Both the position numbers and the translations under genes were made by a program. From Methanobacteriaceae archaeon (lineage in GTDB: Archaea; Methanobacteriota; Methanobacteria; Methanobacteriales; Methanobacteriaceae), in the NCBI GenBank assembly GCA_030016715.1, contig JASEJD010000006.1, forward strand, positions 1 to 64,000: a DNA stretch of 64,000 nt, read 5' to 3'. Under the pieces are notes generated by a model. The model made no database searches, was not told where the DNA came from, and worked only from the letters and a program-made list of their open reading frames with translations. Within the stretch, counting starts at the first letter, position 1. Every line of letters begins with the position of its first letter. This document shows, one piece after another, positions 1 through 11,184 of this stretch.

Positions 1-3000
1 TTATAAACCAGAGAATCAGCAGACTTCTCAATCGTCAACACCGCATTATTCACATGTATTGTGTCGGTGTCAGTTGAAGTGTATGGGTATTCACTGTAGG
101 TTACTGTTGCTACATTTACTAGATCTTGACCCGCAGCTGATGGTAATGCTGTGGCAGTTATTGTTCTGGTAAAGCTTGAGCCATTATTTAAAGTAGGTAC
201 AACTGGCCAAGTTATGATTCTTGTAGCAGGATTGTAGATTCCTCCGTCACTTGCGGAGACAAAATCTAGTCCTACTGGTAAGTAATCTGTAACTATTAAG
301 TTGGTGGCTTGGTCTGGACCATTGTTGGTTATTGTAAGGGTAAAAGTAACGTTTTGGCCTGCATTTAATTTACCTCCCACGTTATTGGTTTTTTCAATTG
401 TTACTTCAGCTTTTTTAATGTGTATTGTTGAACTTCCAGAGGCATAGTAATCATTTAATCCGCCAGGTCCGTCTTCACCAGTTCTCCGGTTTGGATTACT
501 TGGTCCATCGGAGGCCCAGGTTAATGTTACTGGGTTTAGGATATCTGTTCCGGCAATTGAAGGGTCATAGTCTACAGAACAGTTGAATATTATGCTTGCT
601 GTACTTCCTAATGGTAAGTTAGGGCCATTGAAAATTAATAAACCCGGTGTTGAAGTGTCAGCACTCCAACCTGCAGGTAGTGATACGATAGATTCAAAGG
701 TTATACCCACGGGTAATATGTCTCTAACCTCTAAATCATAGGCATCAGCTGTACTGGTTGGAGTGTGTGTTATATTAAGTGTGTAAGTAACAGTTTCTCC
801 TAGGGTGTAGTTTGTTTTATTAGGAGTTTTGGTAATTTGCAGTTGTGGTTCTATTACATTTACCGTTGCTGTATCTGAACCTCCAGAAACATCATCTCCA
901 CTACTATTTTTGTATATGACTGAGGCTGTGTTGGTAAGTGCCACGCCATTTTGATTACTTAAAATGTTTTGAACTAGTGCTGTGTAAGATATGGTAATAG
1001 TACCTGCTTGGGTAGAGGTAACAGTACCAAAGTTAAAAGTATAAGTATTTCCTATTTGACTTACAATAGGTGGATCATTTTGGACTGTAACTCCACTACT
1101 ATAATTATAGTTAAAGTTACTGGCTTCCAGTCCAGTTGGAAGAACATCTGTTACTCTTAGTTCACTGGTTGTTCCGATAGGTACATTAACTATTATGTTT
1201 TCCGTAGCAGTGTGACCTATAGCTCTATTCACACTTTTTACTCCTTCTACATTCTTGGTTATAGTGGGAGCTATGGTGGTTACAGTTGCCGTGTCTGTGG
1301 AAATTATATTATTTTGTGTTCCTTGACTGGAATCTCCAGTCCTTGCTCCGGTAGTTGAACCTGGAGCTCCAGGTGTTTCTCCGGTGGTTCCGTTAGGTAA
1401 TGGTATGCTGTTACCAGTGAAGGTAGCAGTATTGAGCAGTGTTTTTCCATAATTAACATTTGGAATAATTTGGGCAGTGTAGGTTACATCCACATATTCT
1501 CCAGGTGCCAGTTTATTTATATATAAATCTAGAAGTGTTGGGGTTGAGTTATTTGTTACTGTGACTCCAGTTCCTGTGATAACCCAGCTAACATTTGCTG
1601 GGTTGAAAATATAATCAGATATTATGGGGTCTGTGACTTGTAAGTCATATGCTGTGTTTCTATATTCTTGATTCTGGTTTTCTAATCTTAAGGTGAAGGT
1701 TATAGTGTCTCCACCTTGAGCATTGGTGGGGTTTGCATCTTTGGTAATTCTTATGGCTGGTGTCTGGATAGTGGTGTTTACAAATTGTGAATTTATTGTT
1801 TCAGTAGTTCCTTGGCCCGTATTAAATACGAAGGTTCCCCGATTGCTTATTGTCACACCTGCCTGGTTTTCCACCCTATTTAATACAACTACTTGGAATC
1901 TGATAGTTATGGTGCCTGCCGGTCCAGTGTTGGTTATATCACCAAGATTATAAGTTAAGGGGGTTGTTGGGCTGGGAGTAATTGATTCAAAGGTTCCTGG
2001 TGGCTGGGTAAAGGTGAAGTTAGTGGCTGTGATACTAGAACTGCTGCGGGTTATGAGTGAAGTGCCTGTGATATAACCTACTTCTGCGGGGAGTGTGTCA
2101 CGTATCTGTGATGAGAGGGTTACGCCGGTAGGGATGTTTACAGTGATCTGGTAGGTTAAAACTTCCCCCATAAGTGCTGTGGCCCCTGTTAGGGTGGCGG
2201 GTTCAGAGTGAGCCACTATCGTTTTAGTAACTGAGGCGGTAGTAGTGTTTAGATTTGCATTAGTGGTTCCAGTGTATGTTCTTTCTCCTCCCACTATTCC
2301 AGGTAGAGAAGTATAGGATATGTTTGCAGTATTTACTACTTGTGAACCAGTAGGTGCATTATCACGAAGTCTTACTGTAAAGGTAAAGGTTCTAGTTTGA
2401 CCAGGATTTATTGGTCCTCCGGTGTAGGTCACAAGTCCTGCTCCATTATAATTGAAGGTGAAACTAGGAGGAGTAGTACCTTCTGTTACTGTTGAAAAAT
2501 TGAAGTAGAGACTGTTAAGCTGGTCGGTGAAAATAATATCATTTGCAGGTGATGCTCCATTATTAGTGGCTGTTAAGGTTATGGTTACCCATCCTCCCGG
2601 TGTCTGGGAGGTGGGGTTGAATGATTTGGTAATGTTTAAGTTAGGTTGTACCAGTGTAACATTGGTGGATGTGTTGATGGCTGAGAATTCATCGGCAGAT
2701 AAAGATGCTTGATTGGTTTTAGTCTGGCTGTAGGGTGATAGTGGATTGTAGGTTAGATTATCAGCTACTTTGATCTGGAATCTGATGCGGAATAGATGGG
2801 TAGTAGGTGTTGGGTGCGGGTTTACAGTGGTTGTTCCTGTGAATGTGAAAGTTACTTGAACTCTTCCATCAGGAAGGGTGGTCACTACTGGTGCTGTGAA
2901 AGTACCGAGTGTTCCGTCAAAGCTGGAGGTGTCGATACCTATAAAAGAGTCATAATTAAATCCTAAAGGCAATGTATCTACCACAGTTAGGTTGGTGGTT

Positions 3001-6000
3001 TGGCCTTCAGGCATAGTTACATCAATTCTAAATACGCCAGTTTCCCCAATAGTTAAATCCGTTGTGGTGGGCTCTGACGTGGATTCTAATACCTTGGATA
3101 TGGTGGGGCTGGCAATGGTTACCAGGGCTTCATCCTTATAATTATCTGGATTTCTTACAAAATTAAGATCAGGGTCAATGGTAGGTGAAGAATAATATTC
3201 TTTTACTTGAGCAGTATTCTCGATTTCTTGTAATGGATATACATTATTGGCTATAATGAAGGTGTACCTTATAAGTGCTGTATCTGCTCCGTAAGGAGGT
3301 CCTTTAATTCCATCATTAGGAGATAAAGGCGTGGTTATTCTTAATCCGCCGGTACTGAATAGATCTCCGGTATAAGTTAATGGTACACCGTTTCCATCAG
3401 TAACACTTATTATAGTTCCAGATCCTGGTACAATGCCAGTAGGAACATCTTCAGTTACAGTAACATTGTAGGCAAAATAGCTTCCCTGATTTTCAACTGT
3501 AATCTGGTAGGTTACCACATCTCCTGCATCAGCTCCATTAAGGTCACCTCTAACTGGAAGATCAGTGTTAGGTGGATCAATAACTCCTCCACCGGTGGTT
3601 TCATAAACACCTTTAGTTATTACTAGGAATGGTTCCTTGGTCTGTAAAAATTCCACAGCATTAACCGTTGAAAATTCTCCCAGACTATTACTATACTTCA
3701 TCTGAGCCAGGTTTGTAAGGTATAACTCATCATCCATGGGCTCATTAGTTGCAGTTACAGTAAATAGTAGGTGAGCTATCCTCTGTTCCTGATCAGGATT
3801 ATTGATTGTTCCATAATAGAATATAACCGTATTTTCTGTTGAGTTGTAGGATACGGTTGGAAGTCCTACATCAGCACTTAAAGTATCTTGACTGCCCAGC
3901 ATCCATCTACCTGCTGGTGGTATTGTTAAAGGTCCAGTATAAATGGTGGGGTTGACTTCAGTGGCAACTAAGAAGGGTATGGGAAGATAATCTGTGATTG
4001 AAAAGTTTTCCAGATTAGTTGTTGGAACTAAAACCCATATAGAGAAGGTTACTGTATCACCAGGGGCCAGTTTATGTGAAGGGTCAAATATGGTTGAGCC
4101 ATTTATGGCATAGATATTTTTCTCCATGCCAGGCCTAACAATTACCACACCTGCACTGCTAGCCTCTGATACAGGATGATCATTATGTTCCAGTTTTCCA
4201 TTTATAACCACATTGTTGCTTACTGGATCACCTGAACCTAATTCCATATTTCCCCCTGGATGACTGGCAGGATTTACATATGATATGTCTATAGTTGATT
4301 GGAAAGTTATATTTCCCGTGGTGGCCCCCTTGTTTACTTGACGATCATCATACAATCCACCAGTTAATACTCCACTATAGCCCCGGTTTATTAGAAGATT
4401 GGAAAGGTAGAAGGTTAGGGTTGTGGTCCCTGCAGCAGGATCAGGAACACCAATATATGGATGGAATACTGCAGTAAATTCTGGTAGAAGTCCAGTGTTA
4501 TCAAAATCAAGGTTAATAGTTTCGCCATCAATGGTTAGGACTAGTTTAGGTATAAAACTACTGTTAAATGTTTGTCCATCACCTAGGGTGTCGGTTATAA
4601 TAACATCTTTTATAGCGAAAAAGTCTGAAACTTGGAAGTTTAAAGTATACTCTAAAGTATCAGTTGGTTTAACTTCACTAGGACTGGTAATATCAGCGAC
4701 GCTTTTTTGGATGGCTAATGATCTAAGATTTACAGTGTCTGAAACAGGACCAGAACTCACAGATATTACATCAAAAGGAGGATAAAGAGTTTGATGTTTT
4801 CCTTCCACTAAAGCTTCATTATCAGTTATTACACTAGCCCCAGTTTCTGGATTTATTACTGGTGTATCTGGTATGATTCCCTCCAGGAATTCTGGTGCGT
4901 AAACCCGGTATTCCATAATCTTATCTGGACCAGCAATTCCAGTTAATGAGTTGAAATGGAAAATTAGTTTTCGGTCTGTTTCTGTTGGTAATGTTACCAG
5001 ATCTGCACCAGCACTATTTACTATCTCTACAAAGTGTAGGTTGCGTGGAATAATATCTGAAACATCTATGTCAGTTACTGTTGCTCCTTCGGCTATGTCT
5101 AATATTATTCTGTATATGTAGGGATAATTTGGTCCGGTGGCAGTTTCATCTTCAGGAAGAATAGCCTCTTTGCTTAGACGAATAACTGTGGGGTTAATAT
5201 TACTTGTATCAGATGGGCCGTAAATAGCTGTAGTGCCTGTGGGACTACTACCAAAACGGAAGGCTGGGTTTACTTGTATAGGAAGTGGTACTCCTAGTTC
5301 TGCATCCAATGCAAGTTTTGCATTGACATTTAAAGTTGCGGTTGGTTGATCAGGGGTGAAACTTCCTAATGGATATATGAGCACATATAAGTGGTAACCC
5401 TCAGTCCCACTTACATTTTGTCCAGTAAGGGGATTAACTATTATACCTGATGCAGGGAACGTTCCAAGATCTAGTGTTGATATATTAATACCCAGGAATG
5501 TGGCTCCATTAAATGTCACCTCTGGAGGGATTATTAACTCCACTATAGGTCCAAATCCTACATCCAATGGATCTATACTTCCATTATCAAAGTCTATGGT
5601 AAAAGTGAAATTTTCATTTATAAAAACATCACCATGAGTGTTAAGAGTGGCTAATGGTTGGGGTGCCAGTTGGAAATTTGTTGTTCCAGTATATTTAGAT
5701 TCTTCTGGGTTGAGTGTTAGATTCACCCTTTTGGTTATTATTCCATGTCCCGGGCTAGTTGCAGATACATCAAAAATTGTTTGGTTACTATGGAAGTTTA
5801 TTAAATATTCACCATTTTCATTAGTAGTAGAAGTTGCTAATTGTATTCCGGTTAATGATTTTAGGGTAATGGTTACTCCGGGGAAGGGGTTTCCAGTTTT
5901 ACAATCCAAAACAATTCCAGAAATAGTATTATTATTTGATGATTCTTCGACCTGATCTTTTATTTGATCTTCATCATCCGTCTGATTTTTCTGATTATTT

Positions 6001-6182
6001 ATTAAGTCATTATCATTTTTAGAATCTGTAGATAGTTGAAATTCCTGCATAGATGCACTTTCATCCATTAAAGAATTATAAGTTGTTATATCTGCACCGT
6101 CAGGAGTATCGGCAGCAGAAACAGTTCCTACTATTAAAAAACAAGATATTATCAGTATTGATATTAATAATATTTTTTTCAT
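1..6182 (-). CDS. giant adhesin-like surface protein with DUF11-type repeats (3' end outside window)
   Basis: The frame is open from an ATG at 6182 to the window edge, about 2060 codons, with the C-terminus missing. Residues 1-24 form a signal peptide (MKKI, hydrophobic core, then TVSAAD). A Ser/Asn/Asp-rich linker follows, then a carboxypeptidase-regulatory-like beta domain at about residues 78-140 (starting NTISGIVLD). The rest is a chain of Ig-like units of the DUF11/conserved-repeat type. Each is marked by an ITK/IEK-like strand and a later D-x-LP turn. I see at least ten such starts, near plus-strand positions 4720, 3630, 3110, 2640, 2240, 1755, 1265, 845, 400 and 40. Such proteins are the adhesin-like proteins of Methanobacteriales, exported by Sec and held at the pseudomurein wall. 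Whether it has an anchor cannot be seen here. GAGGGG lies just before the start. Ligand unknown. Confidence 0.85.
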   Translation of the reverse strand, partial: MKKILLISILIISCFLIVGTVSAADTPDGADITTYNSLMDESASMQEFQLSTDSKNDNDLINNQKNQTDDEDQIKDQVEESSNNNTISGIVLDCKTGNPFPGVTITLKSLTGIQLATSTTNENGEYLINFHSNQTIFDVSATSPGHGIITKRVNLTLNPEESKYTGTTNFQLAPQPLATLNTHGDVFINENFTFTIDFDNGSIDPLDVGFGPIVELIIPPEVTFNGATFLGINISTLDLGTFPASGIIVNPLTGQNVSGTEGYHLYVLIYPLGSFTPDQPTATLNVNAKLALDAELGVPLPIQVNPAFRFGSSPTGTTAIYGPSDTSNINPTVIRLSKEAILPEDETATGPNYPYIYRIILDIAEGATVTDIDVSDIIPRNLHFVEIVNSAGADLVTLPTETDRKLIFHFNSLTGIAGPDKIMEYRVYAPEFLEGIIPDTPVINPETGASVITDNEALVEGKHQTLYPPFDVISVSSGPVSDTVNLRSLAIQKSVADITSPSEVKPTDTLEYTLNFQVSDFFAIKDVIITDTLGDGQTFNSSFIPKLVLTIDGETINLDFDNTGLLPEFTAVFHPYIGVPDPAAGTTTLTFYLSNLLINRGYSGVLTGGLYDDRQVNKGATTGNITFQSTIDISYVNPASHPGGNMELGSGDPVSNNVVINGKLEHNDHPVSEASSAGVVIVRPGMEKNIYAINGSTIFDPSHKLAPGDTVTFSIWVLVPTTNLENFSITDYLPIPFLVATEVNPTIYTGPLTIPPAGRWMLGSQDTLSADVGLPTVSYNSTENTVIFYYGTINNPDQEQRIAHLLFTVTATNEPMDDELYLTNLAQMKYSNSLGEFSTVNAVEFLQTKEPFLVITKGVYETTGGGVIDPPNTDLPVRGDLNGADAGDVVTYQITVENQGSYFAYNVTVTEDVPTGIVPGSGTIISVTDGNGVPLTYTGDLFSTGGLRITTPLSPNDGIKGPPYGADTALIRYTFIIANNVYPLQEIENTAQVKEYYSSPTIDPDLNFVRNPDNYKDEALVTIASPTISKVLESTSEPTTTDLTIGETGVFRIDVTMPEGQTTNLTVVDTLPLGFNYDSFIGIDTSSFDGTLGTFTAPVVTTLPDGRVQVTFTFTGTTTVNPHPTPTTHLFRIRFQIKVADNLTYNPLSPYSQTKTNQASLSADEFSAINTSTNVTLVQPNLNITKSFNPTSQTPGGWVTITLTATNNGASPANDIIFTDQLNSLYFNFSTVTEGTTPPSFTFNYNGAGLVTYTGGPINPGQTRTFTFTVRLRDNAPTGSQVVNTANISYTSLPGIVGGERTYTGTTNANLNTTTASVTKTIVAHSEPATLTGATALMGEVLTYQITVNIPTGVTLSSQIRDTLPAEVGYITGTSLITRSSSSITATNFTFTQPPGTFESITPSPTTPLTYNLGDITNTGPAGTITIRFQVVVLNRVENQAGVTISNRGTFVFNTGQGTTETINSQFVNTTIQTPAIRITKDANPTNAQGGDTITFTLRLENQNQEYRNTAYDLQVTDPIISDYIFNPANVSWVITGTGVTVTNNSTPTLLDLYINKLAPGEYVDVTYTAQIIPNVNYGKTLLNTATFTGNSIPLPNGTTGETPGAPGSTTGARTGDSSQGTQNNIISTDTATVTTIAPTITKNVEGVKSVNRAIGHTATENIIVNVPIGTTSELRVTDVLPTGLEASNFNYNYSSGVTVQNDPPIVSQIGNTYTFNFGTVTSTQAGTITISYTALVQNILSNQNGVALTNTASVIYKNSSGDDVSGGSDTATVNVIEPQLQITKTPNKTNYTLGETVTYTLNITHTPTSTADAYDLEVRDILPVGITFESIVSLPAGWSADTSTPGLLIFNGPNLPLGSTASIIFNCSVDYDPSIAGTDILNPVTLTWASDGPSNPNRRTGEDGPGGLNDYYASGSSTIHIKKAEVTIEKTNNVGGKLNAGQNVTFTLTITNNGPDQATNLIVTDYLPVGLDFVSASDGGIYNPATRIITWPVVPTLNNGSSFTRTITATALPSAAGQDLVNVATVTYSEYPYTSTDTDTIHVNNAVLTIEKSADSLVY

Positions 6183-6427
6183 TTCCTTCCCCTCAATATA
6201 ATTATTATATTAATTATGGATATTTATATTATATAAATTTTCCATATAAAATTAAGATTGCCTAAAAACATTATGTGATAGTTTTTAGATATAATATAGA
6301 TTAAATGGAAATAATTGAGTCAAATTTTGGAAGTGTTTAAATGAAAAATTATGTTTTTGTGAATTTATTCACATAACGTAAAATAATTAAATTTCAATAG
6401 GTTATAAACATTAATATAGGTGAAAAA
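6183..6427. promoter_or_regulatory. divergent promoter region of adhesin gene and cooT
   Basis: This 245-base AT-rich gap separates the leftward adhesin gene from the rightward cooT. A TATA-like stretch at about 6225-6236 suits the adhesin, giving a leader of about 20 bases. For cooT, TTATAAAC near 6403 or the AT-rich run near 6380-6392 are possible TATA elements, and AGGTGA lies just before its ATG. The gap also holds the palindrome at 6358-6373, listed separately. Confidence 0.45.
6358..6373. promoter_or_regulatory. perfect palindrome TGTGAATTTATTCACA, candidate operator
   Basis: There are two 7-bp arms around a TT centre, about 55 bases upstream of cooT. The position fits an operator for the cooT promoter. 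The regulator is unknown; NikR-type nickel control is only a guess from the gene it precedes. Confidence 0.4.
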
Positions 6428-6604
6428 ATGTGCGAATCAAGCGTTTATACTACTGAAAATTCAGTTATAATGGAAGATGTGATCTCTATAAAGATTAGTG
6501 GTAAAAAAATTGAATTAACTGACATTTTAAATCAAAAAAAAGAGTTGAATGGTGAAATAGTGGAGATGGATCTGGAAAAACATAAAATTTATGTTAAAAT
6601 CTAA
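6428..6604 (+). CDS. cooT: CooT-family nickel-binding protein
   Basis: A 58-residue protein beginning MCESSVY and ending IYVKI. It matches the layout of CooT-like proteins: an invariant Cys2 that binds Ni(II) at the N-terminus, followed by a small beta barrel (IELTDILN, then EIVEMDLEKHKIYV). CooT was described as a nickel protein for CO dehydrogenase maturation in Rhodospirillum; in methanogens its client is not established. AGGTGA sits before the ATG. Its neighbour, convergent across a shared terminator, is the operon of the nickel enzyme Mvh hydrogenase, and the nickel enzyme MCR is 14 kb away. A role in nickel supply is inferred from the family and context. Confidence 0.75.
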   Translation: MCESSVYTTENSVIMEDVISIKISGKKIELTDILNQKKELNGEIVEMDLEKHKIYVKI

Positions 6605-6678
6605 TGTTTGGTATTAACTTAAGAAATATTAAAAAATTAACAATTTGTATAAAGAATTACTTAAAAAAAATATGTTTT

Positions 6679-6696
6679 TGGTGGAAATATCCACCA
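6679..6696. terminator. bidirectional terminator between cooT and mvhB
   Basis: TGGTGGA-AATA-TCCACCA forms a perfect 7-bp stem. It is followed on the plus strand by a T-rich run (about 6700-6720) and on the minus strand by AAAAACATATTTTTTTT. It lies in the convergent gap and can serve both genes. Confidence 0.7.
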
Positions 6697-6719
6697 TTAA
6701 AAAATTTTTATTTTTGTTT

Positions 6720-7958
<1,239 letters not shown>

Positions 7959-7979
7959 TTTTTATTCACCTCTGGTGAA

Positions 7980-9392
7980 TTAAATCTTTTTGACGAGGTG
8001 TCCGTCGCTGTCGTATACTTCGAGGGTTGAGAGTCTCATTTGACTGTCTAATTGGTGGGTTGCGCAGGATAGACATGGATCATATGCTCTTATTACCATC
8101 TCCATCAAATTGAAAATACTGTCGTCTACTTCAACACCAGGTTTTATGTAATCTTGTGCTACTTTTTGAATACCCATTTCCATAGCGGGGTTGTTCTGGA
8201 TGGTAGCTACTACGATGTTTGCTTTGGTAACTAAACCGTTCTCGTCACAAGCATAGTGATGGGTTAAAGTACCCCTTGGTGCTTCTACAATACCTACACC
8301 TTCACCAGCTTGTCTTTCTAGTGAATCTGGGAATTTTTGTCCTGATAAATCTCCTTCAAGCGCTTCTGCTGCTGATTCAGCTGCTGCTATTAATTCTATG
8401 AGTCTGGCCCAATGGAATAAAAGGGTTTGTTGAGCGTATCCAAATGTGTCACGGAATTCTTTAAAGTAATCCTGGGCTTGAGGTGTTGGCATTTTGTCAG
8501 CAACATTAATACGGGATAATGGTGCTACTCTGTAAATACCGTCAGGATAGCCTAATTCTTTAATGTAGGGGAATTTCAGCCAGGAGTATGGTTTTACGTG
8601 TTCAGCAATAGTGTCAAGGTAATCTGAAGCCTGGAATTCTCGGAACATTCCACCATCTTCGTCTTTTATTCTTACATCACCATCATAAACATCCCATACA
8701 CCATTTTTGACAAGACCCATATGTTTAGTTTTTATATTACCTAAAGAGTTTACAAGGTCAATGTTTTCCTCGAATATTGGCTTGGCTGTTTCTAAGGTTG
8801 CAACAGCTAGCTCCACATTTCTTTGAGCTTTTCCTAATAAGTCTTTTTGGGTTTCATCATCTAATTCAGTGGAAATTCCACCCGGTGTAGATGAGGTGGG
8901 GTGTATTGGTCTTCCACCAATAGCCCTTACAATTTCTAATGCGTTTTTTCTTAATTCAATTGCCTGAAGGGCTAATTCAGGAGCATCTTTAATTATCTGG
9001 AATACATTTCTTGTTTTTCTATCTTTACCTGCGATAAAGTCAGGGGCTGCTAGGAAGTAGAAGTGTAATGCATGGGAATGCATGTATGATCCCCAATTCA
9101 TGATTTCTCTCATTTTGTAGGCGGCAGGTAGAATATCTTCTCCTCCGTATCCAAAACAAGCATCTACTGCTTTAGCAGCAGCCAGGTGGTGTTGTACATC
9201 ACAGATACCACAGATTCTAGGCACTATTCGGGGTGCTTCTTCAATGTTTCTTCCTTGCATGAACTTCTCGAATCCACGGAATTCCATAACATGAAGTTTT
9301 GTATCTTGAACATTTCCTGCATCATCGAGATCTACTGTAATTTTAGCATGACCTTCAATTCGAGTTACAGGTTCCATTTTTAATTTAACCAT
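7980..9392 (-). CDS. mvhA: F420-non-reducing [NiFe] hydrogenase large subunit MvhA
   Basis: A 470-residue catalytic subunit that splits H2. The four nickel-binding cysteines are present: C61 and C64 (RICGIC) and C440 and C443 (DPCLSC). The usual His446 of the C-terminal motif follows, then 24 residues that should be removed by a maturation protease after nickel insertion. No in-frame TGA or selenocysteine replaces a cysteine. It lies between mvhG and mvhB in the mvhDGAB operon. In Methanobacteriales, Mvh feeds H2 electrons through MvhD to heterodisulfide reductase, where bifurcation reduces both CoM-S-S-CoB and ferredoxin. The start is preceded by a GGAGG site. Confidence 0.95.
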   Translation of the reverse strand: MVKLKMEPVTRIEGHAKITVDLDDAGNVQDTKLHVMEFRGFEKFMQGRNIEEAPRIVPRICGICDVQHHLAAAKAVDACFGYGGEDILPAAYKMREIMNWGSYMHSHALHFYFLAAPDFIAGKDRKTRNVFQIIKDAPELALQAIELRKNALEIVRAIGGRPIHPTSSTPGGISTELDDETQKDLLGKAQRNVELAVATLETAKPIFEENIDLVNSLGNIKTKHMGLVKNGVWDVYDGDVRIKDEDGGMFREFQASDYLDTIAEHVKPYSWLKFPYIKELGYPDGIYRVAPLSRINVADKMPTPQAQDYFKEFRDTFGYAQQTLLFHWARLIELIAAAESAAEALEGDLSGQKFPDSLERQAGEGVGIVEAPRGTLTHHYACDENGLVTKANIVVATIQNNPAMEMGIQKVAQDYIKPGVEVDDSIFNLMEMVIRAYDPCLSCATHQLDSQMRLSTLEVYDSDGHLVKKI

Positions 9393-9410
9393 TTCTTTTC
9401 CTCCTGAAAG

Positions 9411-10328
9411 TTATTTCTTAGCCTTCATGGGTATTAGTGCAGCTGGAAGTGTGTAAGTGTAAAATGTTCCTACAACATCATCTAATTGTTCGGCTACCTC
9501 TTCAGGATCAACAGTTTTATCCTTTTCAACACCGAAATCAGATGCTATAGCACTAATCATTTTTGCTCCTTGGTCTGCTACTTTTGTTGTTGGCCCATAG
9601 CATCCTCTGCACTGTATAGCTATACTTGGGCATTCAGCACCACACAGTGATATTGTGGCCGGCCCCATACATACTAATCCTTGTGGGATTAGACATAGTT
9701 CATCTTCTGGTTTTCCTACTTCAAACTGTCTTTTTATGAAGTCCATTGCCAGTCCTTCTGGTGGTTTTTCTCTTGGACATACTTCACATAAGTTAGTTGA
9801 AGGTAATTCTAAAGGTTCTCCTTTTAATAAAGCTAATACGGCTTCAGCAACCACATCAGATCTTGGTGGACATCCTGGAATAGCAACATCCACATCAATT
9901 ACATCTGCTAATGGTCTAACTCTACTTTCTAAATGAGGCACATCTTCTGAAGGAATGGTACCTTCCGGGTTAGGAGTACTTGGGGAGTTAATGTAAGCTT
10001 CTTCAATGAGTTCATCAGTTTCACTGAGATTTCCAAGTCCAGGTATTCCACCGTAAACAGCACAAGTACCATAACTTATGACTATTTTGGCTTTTTCTCT
10101 TAGCATTTCAGCTAATTCTCGATTTTCATCGTTTCTAACCCCTCCTTCAATAATTATTACATCGAGCTCGGGTACTTCATCATATTTAACGTCCATTAAT
10201 ACCGGGCTGAATTCAAAGTCTGCCAATTCCATTACATCAATAATTGCTTCATGTATATCAGCAATGGAAAGGTGACATCCAGAACATCCGCCCAACCACA
10301 TGGTTGCTATTTTTGCTTTTTCTGCCAT
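9411..10328 (-). CDS. mvhG: F420-non-reducing hydrogenase small subunit MvhG
   Basis: A 305-residue electron-transfer subunit of the [NiFe] hydrogenase. It begins with the typical WLGGCSGCHLS segment (C15 and C18 bind the proximal [4Fe-4S] cluster). Further Cys-rich stretches follow near SYGTCAVYGG, GCPPRSD, CEVCPREK and CGAECPSIAIQCRGCYGP, enough for the three clusters of this subunit family. There is no twin-arginine signal, so the enzyme is cytoplasmic, as expected for Mvh and unlike membrane-bound hydrogenases. It is 14 bases downstream of mvhD and 18 bases before mvhA. Confidence 0.95.
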   Translation of the reverse strand: MAEKAKIATMWLGGCSGCHLSIADIHEAIIDVMELADFEFSPVLMDVKYDEVPELDVIIIEGGVRNDENRELAEMLREKAKIVISYGTCAVYGGIPGLGNLSETDELIEEAYINSPSTPNPEGTIPSEDVPHLESRVRPLADVIDVDVAIPGCPPRSDVVAEAVLALLKGEPLELPSTNLCEVCPREKPPEGLAMDFIKRQFEVGKPEDELCLIPQGLVCMGPATISLCGAECPSIAIQCRGCYGPTTKVADQGAKMISAIASDFGVEKDKTVDPEEVAEQLDDVVGTFYTYTLPAALIPMKAKK

Positions 10329-10342
10329 TTATAATCCTCCGT

Positions 10343-10771
<429 letters not shown>

Positions 10772-10796
10772 AGAGTTTCCTCCTTGCTTTTATGCA

Positions 10797-10860
10797 TGTA
10801 CTATCAATTGTACTAATCATTTTATTATGTACCATTAATGTACAGTATATGGATATAAAA
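10797..10860 (-). promoter_or_regulatory. mvh promoter with four TGTAC boxes
   Basis: On the minus strand TTTTATATCC (10851-10860) is a good TATA box. A start about 25 bases on would fall near 10830. Exactly there lie four TGTAC boxes at 10797, 10809, 10828 and 10839, start to start 12, 19 and 11 bases. The last two form a palindrome, TGTAC-N7-GTACA. Such overlap with the start site suggests a repressor operator. The regulator is not identified. Confidence 0.5.
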
Positions 10861-11021
10861 GTAGTAAGTATAAAGATTACTTATAAAATAAAGTCGAAAA
10901 ATTTATATATATGAACACAGTTTTTGGTTTTAGTAATAACCATTGAAAAACGTGGAATCACTATTATTTAAGCTTTAACAACTTTAATTTTTAATCCTTC
11001 ATTAAAATATCATTTTTATGA

Positions 11022-11134
11022 AAATTATAATCAAATCATTATAATTTATTACAAAAAATTTATGGAAATTATTAATTTTTTAATGACCTATGTTATTACA
11101 AAAGAAAAATTAAATTTAGTGAGTTATATATAAA
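11022..11134 (+). promoter_or_regulatory. suf promoter with long inverted repeat; rest of 10772-11184 gap
   Basis: The 413-base gap between mvhD and sufC is AT-rich and holds no gene I can support. TATATATAA at about 11125-11134 is a likely TATA box for sufC, giving a leader of about 30 bases. Upstream is an inverted repeat with perfect 10-bp arms, AAATTATAAT (11022-11031) and its complement (11038-11047). Another TATA-like run at 10901-10912 could serve either direction. Confidence 0.4.
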
Positions 11135-11184
11135 ATAAAATATAAAACTAAAAATAGATAACGGAATTTAAAGCAATATTTACG

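Noticed and set aside
1723-5955. Plus-strand open frames inside the adhesin gene (for example 4423-4785 and 5638-5955)
   Set aside because: They are antisense to one continuous minus-strand frame with a signal peptide and clear repeats. They lack ribosome binding sites and family features.
1-6182. Repeats in the adhesin gene as a CRISPR or satellite array
   Set aside because: The units are 350-530 bases long, diverged in DNA and conserved as protein, so they are coding domain repeats.
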